From Actinomycetota bacterium (GTDB lineage: Bacteria; Actinomycetota; Acidimicrobiia; Spongiisociales; UBA11373), in NCBI GenBank assembly GCA_030688105.1, contig JAUYIV010000314.1, positions 1 through 10,144 of the forward strand: 10,144 nt of DNA, in the 5' to 3' direction. Positions 1 through 6,584 of the stretch are shown piece by piece (the stretch's first letter is position 1; each line of letters begins with the position of its first letter). A program made the position numbers and the translations under genes. The notes under the pieces were generated by a model that did not search any database, was not told the DNA's origin, and saw only the letters and a program-made list of their open reading frames with translations.

Positions 1-770
1 AATGCGATGGTGGCTACGACGGCGGCGACGAAGAACGGCCATGCCGGGAGATCTCCGTCGCTCCCCAGTCCGGCGAGATCGGCCGCCGATGCGATGTCGC
101 CGACCTCGAGCAGGCCGATCGTGAGCGCCACGAGCGCCGAAGACAGCGCGATGGCGCCGGCGGCATCGAGCCGGCGGCTCGGTACCGGGTCGCCGACATC
201 GCGGAGGACCACCCACGCCGCGGCGATACCGAGCATCGCCAGGGGCACGTTGAGGTAGAACTGCCATCGCCAGTCGAGGAATCGCACCAGCATCGCCCCG
301 AACAGCGGTCCCCATACCCATCCGAGCGTCTCGATCGCACCGAGGGCGCCGAGGGCCCGCCCGCGGCGTTCCCTGGGGTAAACGTCGGTCACCGCCGCCA
401 GGGCCACCGGCACCATCGCTCCGCCTCCGATGGCCGTGACCACCCGCCAGGTCAGGAAGGGACCCAGGCTGGTGGTGAACGGGATGACTGCCGAGCCGAT
501 CGCAAACAGGGCGAGCCCACCGATGAACACCCGGCGCCGTCCCAGCACATCGCTCAGACGCCCGGCTATCGGCATGACTGCGACATACGCGACGAGGTAG
601 CCGTTGACGATCCAGGCGGCGTCGTCGAACCGCTCGGGGAGAGGAATGCGAAGGTCTCCGACGATCTGGCGGAGCAGTGTCGAGGCGACGGTCAGGTCGT
701 CGGCGGCGACGAAGATGCCGAACCCCACCACGGCGAGGACCTTTGCCGGGTGCGGACGCGGGCGGCTCAC
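1..770 (-). CDS. MFS transporter, DHA2/P55-like drug or lipid exporter (N-terminal part, cut by window edge)
   Basis: The visible 256 residues start at GTG 770 and read off the left edge without a stop. They hold an N-terminal hydrophobic bundle. TM1 has the acidic pair typical of DHA drug:H+ antiporters (FVAADDLTVAST). Loop 2-3 has an MFS motif A (AGRLSDVLGRRR), and TM5 has a motif-C-like GWVWGPLFGAML typical of antiporters. DHA2 members have 14 TM segments and run to about 500 residues, so roughly half is present. The GTG start overlaps the stop of the upstream lipoprotein gene as GTGA, implying translational coupling. Pairing with an LprG-type lipoprotein matches the known mycobacterial lprG-Rv1410c (P55) operon, whose products move triacylglycerides and lipoglycans to the outer envelope. 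A related lipid-export role is inferred. A generic multidrug exporter is the alternative, and the missing half prevents a firmer call. Confidence 0.9.
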   Translation of the reverse strand, partial: MSRPRPHPAKVLAVVGFGIFVAADDLTVASTLLRQIVGDLRIPLPERFDDAAWIVNGYLVAYVAVMPIAGRLSDVLGRRRVFIGGLALFAIGSAVIPFTTSLGPFLTWRVVTAIGGGAMVPVALAAVTDVYPRERRGRALGALGAIETLGWVWGPLFGAMLVRFLDWRWQFYLNVPLAMLGIAAAWVVLRDVGDPVPSRRLDAAGAIALSSALVALTIGLLEVGDIASAADLAGLGSDGDLPAWPFFVAAVVATIA

Positions 771-1438
771 CCCGGGATCGGGGCTTCGATCTCGACGGGC
801 TCGTCGAAGGAGCCCAGCCGGATCCGCCAGCGGGTCTCGCCTGCCGGGGCGGTCGTCGTGAAGTCGGCTCCGACGACCCGGCCGCTGGCCCGGTCGATGA
901 GGAACTCGATTTCGACTGCCTGGCCCGAGACCACCCCGGCAGTCAGCCTCTCGACCCGATCGGCGGGCGCGATCGCGGTGAGCACGTAGCGGCCTCCTGC
1001 GGTGCCTTCGATCTGGGGCTCGACCAGGGCTCCCGAGAACAGTGCGGTCCACCCCTCGTCGCCGAAGAGGACCGCCGGGTTGAACCCGATGCCGGGGGCG
1101 AGCTCGGTCCATTCCGTGGTGAGGGGATCCGTCAGCCATGTGCGCGCCCCGACGGAGATGGTGGCGAGGGCGATGGTGATGCTCCCCACGTTCATCGACA
1201 GGATCGCTTGCGCCCGGTCCGGTGCGGCATAGCTGCCCGTCGCCTTGAGGAATTCGAGGCCGGTGATCTCGACGGGCGCTCCCGAGACCGTCATCTCGAA
1301 ATCGGCGGTGTCGACCGCGGCCATCGCGGAGCGGGTCTGCTCCAGGACCTCTTCGACCGGCGGAATGGGCGCATCCGAGCCCGATCCCCCGCACGCGACT
1401 GCGAGTGCGAACAGGATTGGCAGGCCGCGCCGGATCAT
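767..1438 (-). CDS. lprG: LprG-like envelope lipoprotein (LppX/LprAFG family)
   Basis: A 223-residue protein with a short signal peptide (Arg3-Arg4, hydrophobic 6-15) ending at Cys16 in LAVAC. This is a relaxed lipobox, with Ala rather than Leu at -3. The body has the LppX_LprAFG layout: an early helix (EEVLEQTRSAMAAVDTADFE), beta strands, a WTELAPGIGFNPAVLFGDEG segment, a later DRASGRVVGADF hairpin, and a final strand ending in PVEIEAP. Family members are half-barrels with a hydrophobic cavity that binds acylated lipids; mycobacterial LprG (about 236 residues) carries triacylglycerides and lipoglycans. The stop overlaps the MFS exporter start by four bases. The ATG at 1438 has no good Shine-Dalgarno sequence, and a long RNA hairpin lies 13 bases upstream. 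The symbol is by family and context; LppX, LprA or LprF-type function cannot be excluded. Confidence 0.85.
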   Translation of the reverse strand: MIRRGLPILFALAVACGGSGSDAPIPPVEEVLEQTRSAMAAVDTADFEMTVSGAPVEITGLEFLKATGSYAAPDRAQAILSMNVGSITIALATISVGARTWLTDPLTTEWTELAPGIGFNPAVLFGDEGWTALFSGALVEPQIEGTAGGRYVLTAIAPADRVERLTAGVVSGQAVEIEFLIDRASGRVVGADFTTTAPAGETRWRIRLGSFDEPVEIEAPIPG

Positions 1439-1451
1439 CGCCGGAAGGCTA

Positions 1452-1499
1452 AGTGCAGCGCCCCGAAAATACGATCACGTATCTCCGGGGCACAGCACC
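1452..1499 (-). promoter_or_regulatory. Long stem-loop in the leader of the LprG-like gene
   Basis: In minus-strand RNA, 1478-1499 pairs with 1452-1473 around a UGAU loop (1474-1477). There are 21 pairs, interrupted only by one U-U mismatch (1494/1457). Two pairs near the loop are G-U in minus RNA but would be A-C mismatches in plus RNA, so the fold favours the minus strand, the direction of both flanking genes. It lies 29 bases after the COG2403 gene stop and 13 bases before the lipoprotein ATG. No T-run follows it. Terminator of the upstream gene, attenuator, or mRNA-stabilising hairpin are all possible. Confidence 0.65.
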
Positions 1500-1527
1500 A
1501 AGCGTGCCGGCGCCTGCCGCTCGTCGT

Positions 1528-2844
1528 CTATTTCAGGATCGGCGCCAGCACCTCAGAGAGTGTCGGGCCCCGTACCTCTTCGAGGTCGTAGAACACCCGG
1601 ACGCTGGGCACCTCGAGTTCAAGGACCCGGGCGAGGTCGATGGGGGTTCCGATCACGATGAGGTCGGCATCCTCGGCGGCGGCGTGGATGGTCTCGCGCA
1701 ACTCGTGCCGCTGCTTCTCGCCGTAACCCATCGCGGGAAGCACGTCGGCGAGGTGGCCATAGGTCTCGAACATCGTCGCGATCGAACCGACGGCGTACTT
1801 CCGCGGATCGACGATCTCGGCGGCACCGTACCGCTTCGCCGCGATCAGCCCGGCGCCGAAGCCCATGCCGCCGTGGGTGGTCGTAGGCCCGTCCTCCACG
1901 ACCAGGACGCGCTTGCCCTCGATCGCGGTGGGGTCTTCGGGACGGACGACGGACTCGGCCTCGATGACGGTCGCCGCGGGGTTGGCAGCCGCAACATTCC
2001 GGCGAAGGGTCTCGATGTCCTCGGCCTTCGCCGAGTCGACCTTGTTGATGACGATCACGTTTGCCCGGCGGAGATTCGCCTCGCCCGGCCAGTAGCGGAG
2101 CTCGTGGCCGGCGCGATGCGGGTCGAGGACGCAGATGTCGATGTCCGGAGCGATGAAGGGAGTGTCGTTGTTGCCGCCATCCCACAGGATGATGTCGGCC
2201 TCGGCCTCGGCCGCGGCCAGGATCGCGGCATAGTCGGCACCGGCGAATATCACGGCGCCATCGCGGAGGTAGGGCTCGTACTCCTCGCGCTCCTCGATCG
2301 TGGCCTCGGCGAGGTCCAGGTCGGCGAAGGTCTCGAACCGCTGCAGCCGTTGCTTGACGAGGTTGCCGTACGGCATCGGATGGCGGATGGCGGCTGCCGA
2401 CTTGCCGGATCCGACGACGATCCCGCGGATCTTCCGGCTGGTCTGGCTCTTTCCCGATCCGGTACGGGCGGCGGTGACCGACACCACCGGCTTGGAGGAC
2501 TTCAGCATCGTCTCGCCACCGGGGAGGTGGTAGGCGGCTCCGGTGGCCACGGCGCGGGCCGCCAGGTGCATGACGTGCTCGTGGGAGACGTCGGAGTAGG
2601 AGAACACCACGAGATCGACCCCGTGCTCCGTGATCAGGCGCTCGAGATCTTCCTCGGGCCGGATGGGGATGCCCTGGGGATACTGCCGGCCGGCGAGCTC
2701 CGGGGGGTACTTTCTTCCAGCGATGTCGGGGATCTGGGTGGCGGTGAAGGCGATCACCTCGTACGCCGGGTCGTCGCGGTACAGGACGTTGAAGTTGTGA
2801 AAGTCCCTACCGGCGGCCCCGAGAATGACGACGCGAGTCGGCAT
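1528..2844 (-). CDS. COG2403 P-loop protein, cyclic 2,3-diphosphoglycerate synthetase-like
   Basis: A 438-residue cytosolic protein. Residues 1-115 form a Rossmann-like N-terminal domain (VVILGAAGRDFHNFN, then IPDIAGRKYPPELAG). A P-loop follows at 126-133 (ARTGSGKS). Next come WDGGNND at 221-227, an NKVD guanine-type motif at 267-270, and a C-terminal region with GGMGFGAG. This set is characteristic of COG2403, whose characterised member is cyclic 2,3-diphosphoglycerate synthetase from methanogenic archaea. That enzyme makes an intramolecular phosphoanhydride from 2,3-DPG using ATP. Bacterial members are usually called predicted GTPases and their substrate is unknown, so the reaction here is inferred only by family. 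The start is well supported: AGGAGG lies three bases before ATG 2844. It is divergent from the small membrane protein at 2986, with 141 bases between them. Confidence 0.85.
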   Translation of the reverse strand: MPTRVVILGAAGRDFHNFNVLYRDDPAYEVIAFTATQIPDIAGRKYPPELAGRQYPQGIPIRPEEDLERLITEHGVDLVVFSYSDVSHEHVMHLAARAVATGAAYHLPGGETMLKSSKPVVSVTAARTGSGKSQTSRKIRGIVVGSGKSAAAIRHPMPYGNLVKQRLQRFETFADLDLAEATIEEREEYEPYLRDGAVIFAGADYAAILAAAEAEADIILWDGGNNDTPFIAPDIDICVLDPHRAGHELRYWPGEANLRRANVIVINKVDSAKAEDIETLRRNVAAANPAATVIEAESVVRPEDPTAIEGKRVLVVEDGPTTTHGGMGFGAGLIAAKRYGAAEIVDPRKYAVGSIATMFETYGHLADVLPAMGYGEKQRHELRETIHAAAEDADLIVIGTPIDLARVLELEVPSVRVFYDLEEVRGPTLSEVLAPILK

Positions 2845-2902
2845 GTTCCTCCTGTCGATTGGAGGCGGATGCTAAACGCCATGACCCCCCGCAGCGCCTC
2901 GA

Positions 2903-2957
2903 GAACGTCTCGTTCCCGGGCTGCCACGGGTTTGGCGCCGCGACGCATCGGGAACGA
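2903..2957. promoter_or_regulatory. Inverted repeat in the divergent intergenic region
   Basis: TCGTTCCCG at 2910-2918 is exactly inverted as CGGGAACGA at 2949-2957, with a 30-base spacer. A further GAACG lies at 2903-2907, immediately before the left arm, and can form a small hairpin with CGTTC at 2911-2915. The repeat sits between two divergent genes (starts 2844 minus and 2986 plus), where an operator serving both promoters would lie. The arms could equally form a hairpin in the leader of the plus-strand gene. I see no convincing -35/-10 pair to anchor it. Confidence 0.4.
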
Positions 2958-2985
2958 TCTGGGACACCACGAGAGGGGGTTACCC

Positions 2986-3483
2986 GTGGCAACTTCAGAG
3001 ACATCGACGACCACAGAACACTACGAATCGACCCCTTACGAAACGACCCCTGTCCGGGAAGTCGTCCGTCAAGAGCACACTCAGGTCGCATGGGGCCCGT
3101 GGAGTCCGGCGCAACTCGTCGCCGGCGGAATCGGTCTCTTCCTGACCGTGCTCGGGGGAGTGGCATTGGCTCGCACCGGCCTCGGTGACATGACGTCGCC
3201 GGAGACCACGGTGCTCGGGTTCGGCCACACGCCGCTCATGGCGATCACCGAGATCGGGTTTGGCGTGCTGCTCATGCTCGACGCCGCCAGCGCCTTTGCA
3301 TCTCGGGCCATGTTGATCGGATTCGGTGCGCTCGCCGCAGCGTTCGGTCTGATCATCGTCATCGAACCCGGGGCATTCCAGGATTGGCTCGGTGTCACCA
3401 GGGCCAATGGCTGGCTGTATCTCGGGATCGGTGCCGGGGCGTTCGTCCTCGGCAGCCTCTCCCCGGTGTTCACCAGACGCTGA
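2986..3483 (+). CDS. Hypothetical four-TM membrane protein
   Basis: GTG 2986 is preceded by a purine-rich GAGAGGGGG (2971-2979) at good spacing. This start gives 165 residues, whereas the longer open frame upstream runs antisense through the COG2403 gene. The first 40 residues are polar and Ser/Thr/Glu-rich (VATSETSTTTEHYES...), with no signal peptide. Four hydrophobic segments follow, about 44-64, 80-98, 105-123 and 140-158, and the protein ends in Arg-Arg. A short loop contains DMTSPETTVLGFGHTPL. The overall shape recalls the small DUF4383-type actinobacterial membrane proteins, but I do not see enough to assign it. The gene ends 21 bases before a strong terminator hairpin, is probably monocistronic, and is convergent with the KimA-like gene. 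Confidence 0.75.
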   Translation: MATSETSTTTEHYESTPYETTPVREVVRQEHTQVAWGPWSPAQLVAGGIGLFLTVLGGVALARTGLGDMTSPETTVLGFGHTPLMAITEIGFGVLLMLDAASAFASRAMLIGFGALAAAFGLIIVIEPGAFQDWLGVTRANGWLYLGIGAGAFVLGSLSPVFTRR

Positions 3484-3504
3484 CGAGCATCGAGTAACAA
3501 GGCT

Positions 3505-3537
3505 GACATCGGGCGGTCCGTTGGACCGTCCGATGTC
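3505..3537 (+). terminator. Hairpin terminator between convergent genes
   Basis: A 15-bp stem (3505-3519 with 3523-3537) closes a GTT loop. It begins GACATCGG and ends CCGATGTC. All positions pair in plus-strand RNA, one of them as G-U; the same position is an A-C mismatch in minus RNA, so it fits the plus-strand membrane protein better. It lies 21 bases after that gene and 3 bases before the stop of the minus-strand transporter, so it may serve both. There is no T-run, as is usual in high-GC actinobacteria. Confidence 0.75.
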
Positions 3538-3540
3538 GCG

Positions 3541-5805
3541 TCAGGTCTCGCCGAGATGGAAGGGGACGCTGGTGAGCGCGATCCCGGGCTCGCCGGCGAG
3601 GGCCCTTTTGATCGCGAGGCCGGTCTGGTTGTGTAGGAGCTGGGTGATGCGCCCCGGGACGATGAACTCGGGGATGAGCACCGAGATCAGTGTTCCCGGA
3701 GCGGCGGCCCTCCTCCTCACCCTCAGGTATCTCACCAGGGGACCGACGATCCCTCGATAGGGGCTGTCGAGCACCTCGAGCCTCATCATCACGCCCGAGT
3801 TCCGCCAGTCGCGCTCGAGTCGGTTGCGCTGCTCGGGGTCGACGTCGATGTGAACCGCGGTGACAGGCGGCCCCAGCCGCTGCGCGTATGCCAGGGCCTC
3901 GCGAATCGGGCGGGTCAGGTCGGAAACCAGCACCACCTGCTCGACGCGCCGTGTCGGAATGCGGACGAGCCTGCTCCGGCGCGACCGGCGGAGCACGTTG
4001 AGATCGGTCACCACCACCCTCGGCTCAAAGAGCAGGCGTAGCCGGATCGCGAGGCTGTGACGATGGGTGAAGAACGCGAAGGCAGATCGCCCCCGCACCC
4101 GGTCGGCGAGGATCACGGTGACAATCCTCCCGGGATGGTCGTCTCTCTCTTTACGAACCCTCGCCACCACGCGCTGCGCGATCGACTCCCGTTCGCCGCT
4201 GATGATCTCCAGGGCGTTTCCCGGATGGGCCGAGTCCCAGGTGTAGATCAGGTCGTCCGATCTCCGTTCCTCCGCGTGGACGCACGTCACCGACTCGGCA
4301 TTCAGCAAGCCTGCGTATTCGAGGGCGCGATCGGTCCCTTCGTCGTGATGCGCAACCAGCACGAGGATCCGGGTGGGGCGGGGCGATGCCTCGGCCGGCA
4401 TGTGCCTGAGTTGCGCGGCCACTCCAAGGTAGTGGCGACGAATTCTCATCATCAGCACCACGAAGAGCGGGACGACGACGATCACGATCCAAGCGCCGTG
4501 GGTGAACTTGACCACGGCGATCACGACCAGCACCACGCCGGTGGTGGCTCCGCCGATCGCATTGATCACCACGGAGCGGCGCCAGCCCCGGTCCCTGGTC
4601 TTGAGCCAGTGGCGAACCATCCCGGTTTGGCTCAGGGTGAAGGCGGTGAACACGCCGACCACGTACAGCTGGATCAGGCGGCTCACTTCGGCGTCGAAGA
4701 CGATCAGCAGAGTGGCGGCAACAAGTGCCAGGCCGATGATCCCGTTCGAGAAGACAAGGCGATCGCCCCGGTTGAGCAGCTGGCGCGGCATGAGGCGGTG
4801 ACGCGCCAGGATCGCCGAGAGCCGTGGAAAGTCTTGATAGGCGGTGTTGGCCGCGAGCACCAAGATTGCGGCGGTGAACACCTGCAACGCATAGAAGCCC
4901 ACCCCGCCACCGAATGCTGCACGCCCGATTTGCGAAATGACGGTCCCGAACTCATCGATCGTGTGCTCCGATATCCGCACCTCGAACAGACGGGCCAAGG
5001 TGGAGATGCCGAGGAACATGGTGATCGAAATCGCGCCCATGATCCCGAGCGTCGCGGCGGCGTTGCGCGCCTTGGGCTCCCGGAACGCCTGCACGCCGTT
5101 GGCCACCGCTTCGACTCCGGTGAGCGCGGTCGAACCCGACGCGAACGCTCGCAGGATGAGCAGAAGCCCGGCTGCGCCCACCTCCGGCTCGATCGCCGCT
5201 CCAGAGGAGATCGCGCGTCGACAAGCCCCGTCCAGGCACCCGGCGAAGCCGACGATGAGCATGATCCCGACCGTCACCACGAACAGGTAGGTGGGGATGG
5301 CAAACAGCCTGGAGGCTTCCTTGACCCCGCGCAGGTTGGCAATCGTCAAGATGAGGACGAACCCGAGCGCCATCTCGACGCGCCAGCCGATGAGATCAGG
5401 AGCGGCCGACGTGATCGCGGCGACTCCCGCCGCCACCGACACGGAGACGGTCAGCACATAGTCGGTGAGGAGGGCAGAGGCTGCGACGGCACCGGTGCGG
5501 ATACCGAGGTTGTCATTCGCGACAATGAACGCGCCACCGCCGTCGGGGTAGGCCCGGATCGTCTGCCGGTACGAGACGATGACGATCAGCAGCAGGGCCG
5601 CAATTGCGAGGGAAATCGGCGTGAGCAGCGTGAACGCGGCGGTGCCCGCAAGGGCGAGGACCAGCATTGCCTCTTCGGTGGCATACGCCACGGACGACAA
5701 CGGGTCGGAGGCGAACACGGGGAGGGCAAGCCGCTTGGGGAGCAGCTGTTGCTGCTCCTCCTCCCACGCGAGCGGCCTTCCGAAGAGGCGGTGCTTCAGG
5801 CCCAT
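3541..5805 (-). CDS. kimA: KimA-like potassium transporter (APC/KUP type) with extended USP-like tail
   Basis: A 754-residue protein. Residues about 25-460 form a 12-TM APC-fold core; 478-754 are cytosolic. The N-terminal signature FASDPLSSVAYATEE, then SYRQTIRAYPDGGGAF, LLTDYVLTVSVSVAAG and NLRGVKEA match Bacillus subtilis KimA (YdaO), a high-affinity K+/H+ symporter inhibited by c-di-AMP. D34, Y41, D115, S123, T229 and E232 fall at the spacing of residues I recall as K+-site or transport residues in KimA (D36, Y43, D117, S125, T230, E233). KimA is 607 residues. The extra length here is in the tail, which looks like two USP-like units (about 478-605 and 620-754). There is no clear Shine-Dalgarno before ATG 5805, but the MGLKHRLFGRPL start matches the family. 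The UPF0316 gene lies 102 bases upstream on the same strand. A generic amino-acid permease is the less likely alternative. Confidence 0.85.
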   Translation of the reverse strand: MGLKHRLFGRPLAWEEEQQQLLPKRLALPVFASDPLSSVAYATEEAMLVLALAGTAAFTLLTPISLAIAALLLIVIVSYRQTIRAYPDGGGAFIVANDNLGIRTGAVAASALLTDYVLTVSVSVAAGVAAITSAAPDLIGWRVEMALGFVLILTIANLRGVKEASRLFAIPTYLFVVTVGIMLIVGFAGCLDGACRRAISSGAAIEPEVGAAGLLLILRAFASGSTALTGVEAVANGVQAFREPKARNAAATLGIMGAISITMFLGISTLARLFEVRISEHTIDEFGTVISQIGRAAFGGGVGFYALQVFTAAILVLAANTAYQDFPRLSAILARHRLMPRQLLNRGDRLVFSNGIIGLALVAATLLIVFDAEVSRLIQLYVVGVFTAFTLSQTGMVRHWLKTRDRGWRRSVVINAIGGATTGVVLVVIAVVKFTHGAWIVIVVVPLFVVLMMRIRRHYLGVAAQLRHMPAEASPRPTRILVLVAHHDEGTDRALEYAGLLNAESVTCVHAEERRSDDLIYTWDSAHPGNALEIISGERESIAQRVVARVRKERDDHPGRIVTVILADRVRGRSAFAFFTHRHSLAIRLRLLFEPRVVVTDLNVLRRSRRSRLVRIPTRRVEQVVLVSDLTRPIREALAYAQRLGPPVTAVHIDVDPEQRNRLERDWRNSGVMMRLEVLDSPYRGIVGPLVRYLRVRRRAAAPGTLISVLIPEFIVPGRITQLLHNQTGLAIKRALAGEPGIALTSVPFHLGET

Positions 5806-5907
5806 CCGACCATCATCATCGATCTTCGGCGGCCAAGAAGCCCATGCCTGCGGCTGTTGAAAGCGGCGTCACTGTCCCGCGGGGGCAAGGGCACGGCCCG
5901 GCTGTAC

Positions 5908-6435
5908 CTACTTGCGAACGGCGCCCGCACCCTGGCGCCGTGCGACCTCTGCGATTCTGATGTCCTCGACCGTGACGAACGCCGCCGGGTTGGTGTCTTG
6001 AACGATCCCGAGCGCGGTCTTGGTCCGACGCCGCGGTAGGACGAGGAACGTCACCCTGACCTCCCCGTCGCGGCCCTCGGCGTTGACCACCGTCACGGGG
6101 AACCCATTGGAGCGGAGCGCATTGGCCACCGAAGGCGTCTCGACCGGGGCGACGATCCGGATGAGCGCCGTGCCCATGGCCAGCCACCGCTCGATGTGGC
6201 CCCCAAGGAGGGTGCCCGCGGCGAATCCTCCGGCGAAGGCCACGATCCGGACCGGGTTGTCGAGATTGGAGAAGACGATCGCCGCCGCGCTCACCCAGAA
6301 CAACGCCTCGAAGAACCCCAGAAGTGCCGCCAGGCCGATCCGCCCCCGCATGAGGGTGACGATTCGGACGCTGGCGATCGACACGTCGCCGATGCGCAGG
6401 AGAAAGATGCCGATGGCGCTGAGTGCGAGTTCCAT
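5908..6435 (-). CDS. UPF0316 membrane protein (DUF5698 + DUF2179, YebE-like)
   Basis: A 175-residue protein. An N-terminal membrane domain with three TM segments (about 3-20, 34-55, 60-78) contains the family's RIGDVSIASVRIVTLMRGR. A cytosolic DUF2179 domain follows (about 95-165), ending with DTNPAAFVTVEDIRIAEV, close to the usual D-P-x-A-F-V-x-V-x-D pattern. The length is typical of UPF0316. I chose ATG 6435 because the membrane domain begins there; the longer open frame upstream runs into the fabH promoter side and is Arg-rich. No good Shine-Dalgarno sequence precedes it. Molecular function is unknown: DUF2179 has a small ferredoxin-like fold that suggests ligand sensing. It is followed after 102 bases by the KimA-like transporter and may share its transcript. 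Confidence 0.85.
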   Translation of the reverse strand: MELALSAIGIFLLRIGDVSIASVRIVTLMRGRIGLAALLGFFEALFWVSAAAIVFSNLDNPVRIVAFAGGFAAGTLLGGHIERWLAMGTALIRIVAPVETPSVANALRSNGFPVTVVNAEGRDGEVRVTFLVLPRRRTKTALGIVQDTNPAAFVTVEDIRIAEVARRQGAGAVRK

Positions 6436-6459
6436 GAACCAGTGATCGGGGTGGTCCGC

Positions 6460-6465
6460 ATTATC
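6460..6465 (-). promoter_or_regulatory. Possible -10 box for the UPF0316 gene
   Basis: GATAAT reads on the minus strand 24 bases before ATG 6435, the only good -10-like hexamer in the 149-base divergent region (6436-6584). A start site near 6453 would leave a short leader. No convincing -35 lies 16-18 bases further upstream, so support is weak. The same region holds a small CCGCC/GGCGG inverted repeat at 6522-6535 on the fabH side. Confidence 0.3.
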
Positions 6466-6584
6466 GCCGACGGCGCGGCGTCGAAATCGCCGGCATCGCC
6501 ACGGTGGTACGGAGCTATGCCCCGCCGACCGGCGGACCGACGTTGGGCGGCGTAACGTGGCAGCCGAGTCGCGAGAGGGGAGAG

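Noticed and set aside
1..340. Small open frames on both strands at the left edge
   Set aside because: They are other-frame shadows of the MFS exporter, which has clear TM segments and motifs in the frame starting at 770.
1453..3483. A 676-codon open frame on the plus strand
   Set aside because: It is the antisense shadow of the COG2403 gene for most of its length; only the part from GTG 2986, with its own Shine-Dalgarno and TM segments, is a credible gene.
5806..5907. Possible c-di-AMP (ydaO) riboswitch before the KimA-like gene
   Set aside because: The region is only 102 bases, shorter than the motif, and I see none of its conserved sequence blocks or pseudoknot arms.
4057..6039. A 660-codon open frame on the plus strand opposite the KimA-like gene
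   Set aside because: Its translation is low-complexity, Asp/His/Arg/Gly-rich, with no domain, while the minus strand encodes a clear transporter. This is typical antisense openness in high-GC DNA.
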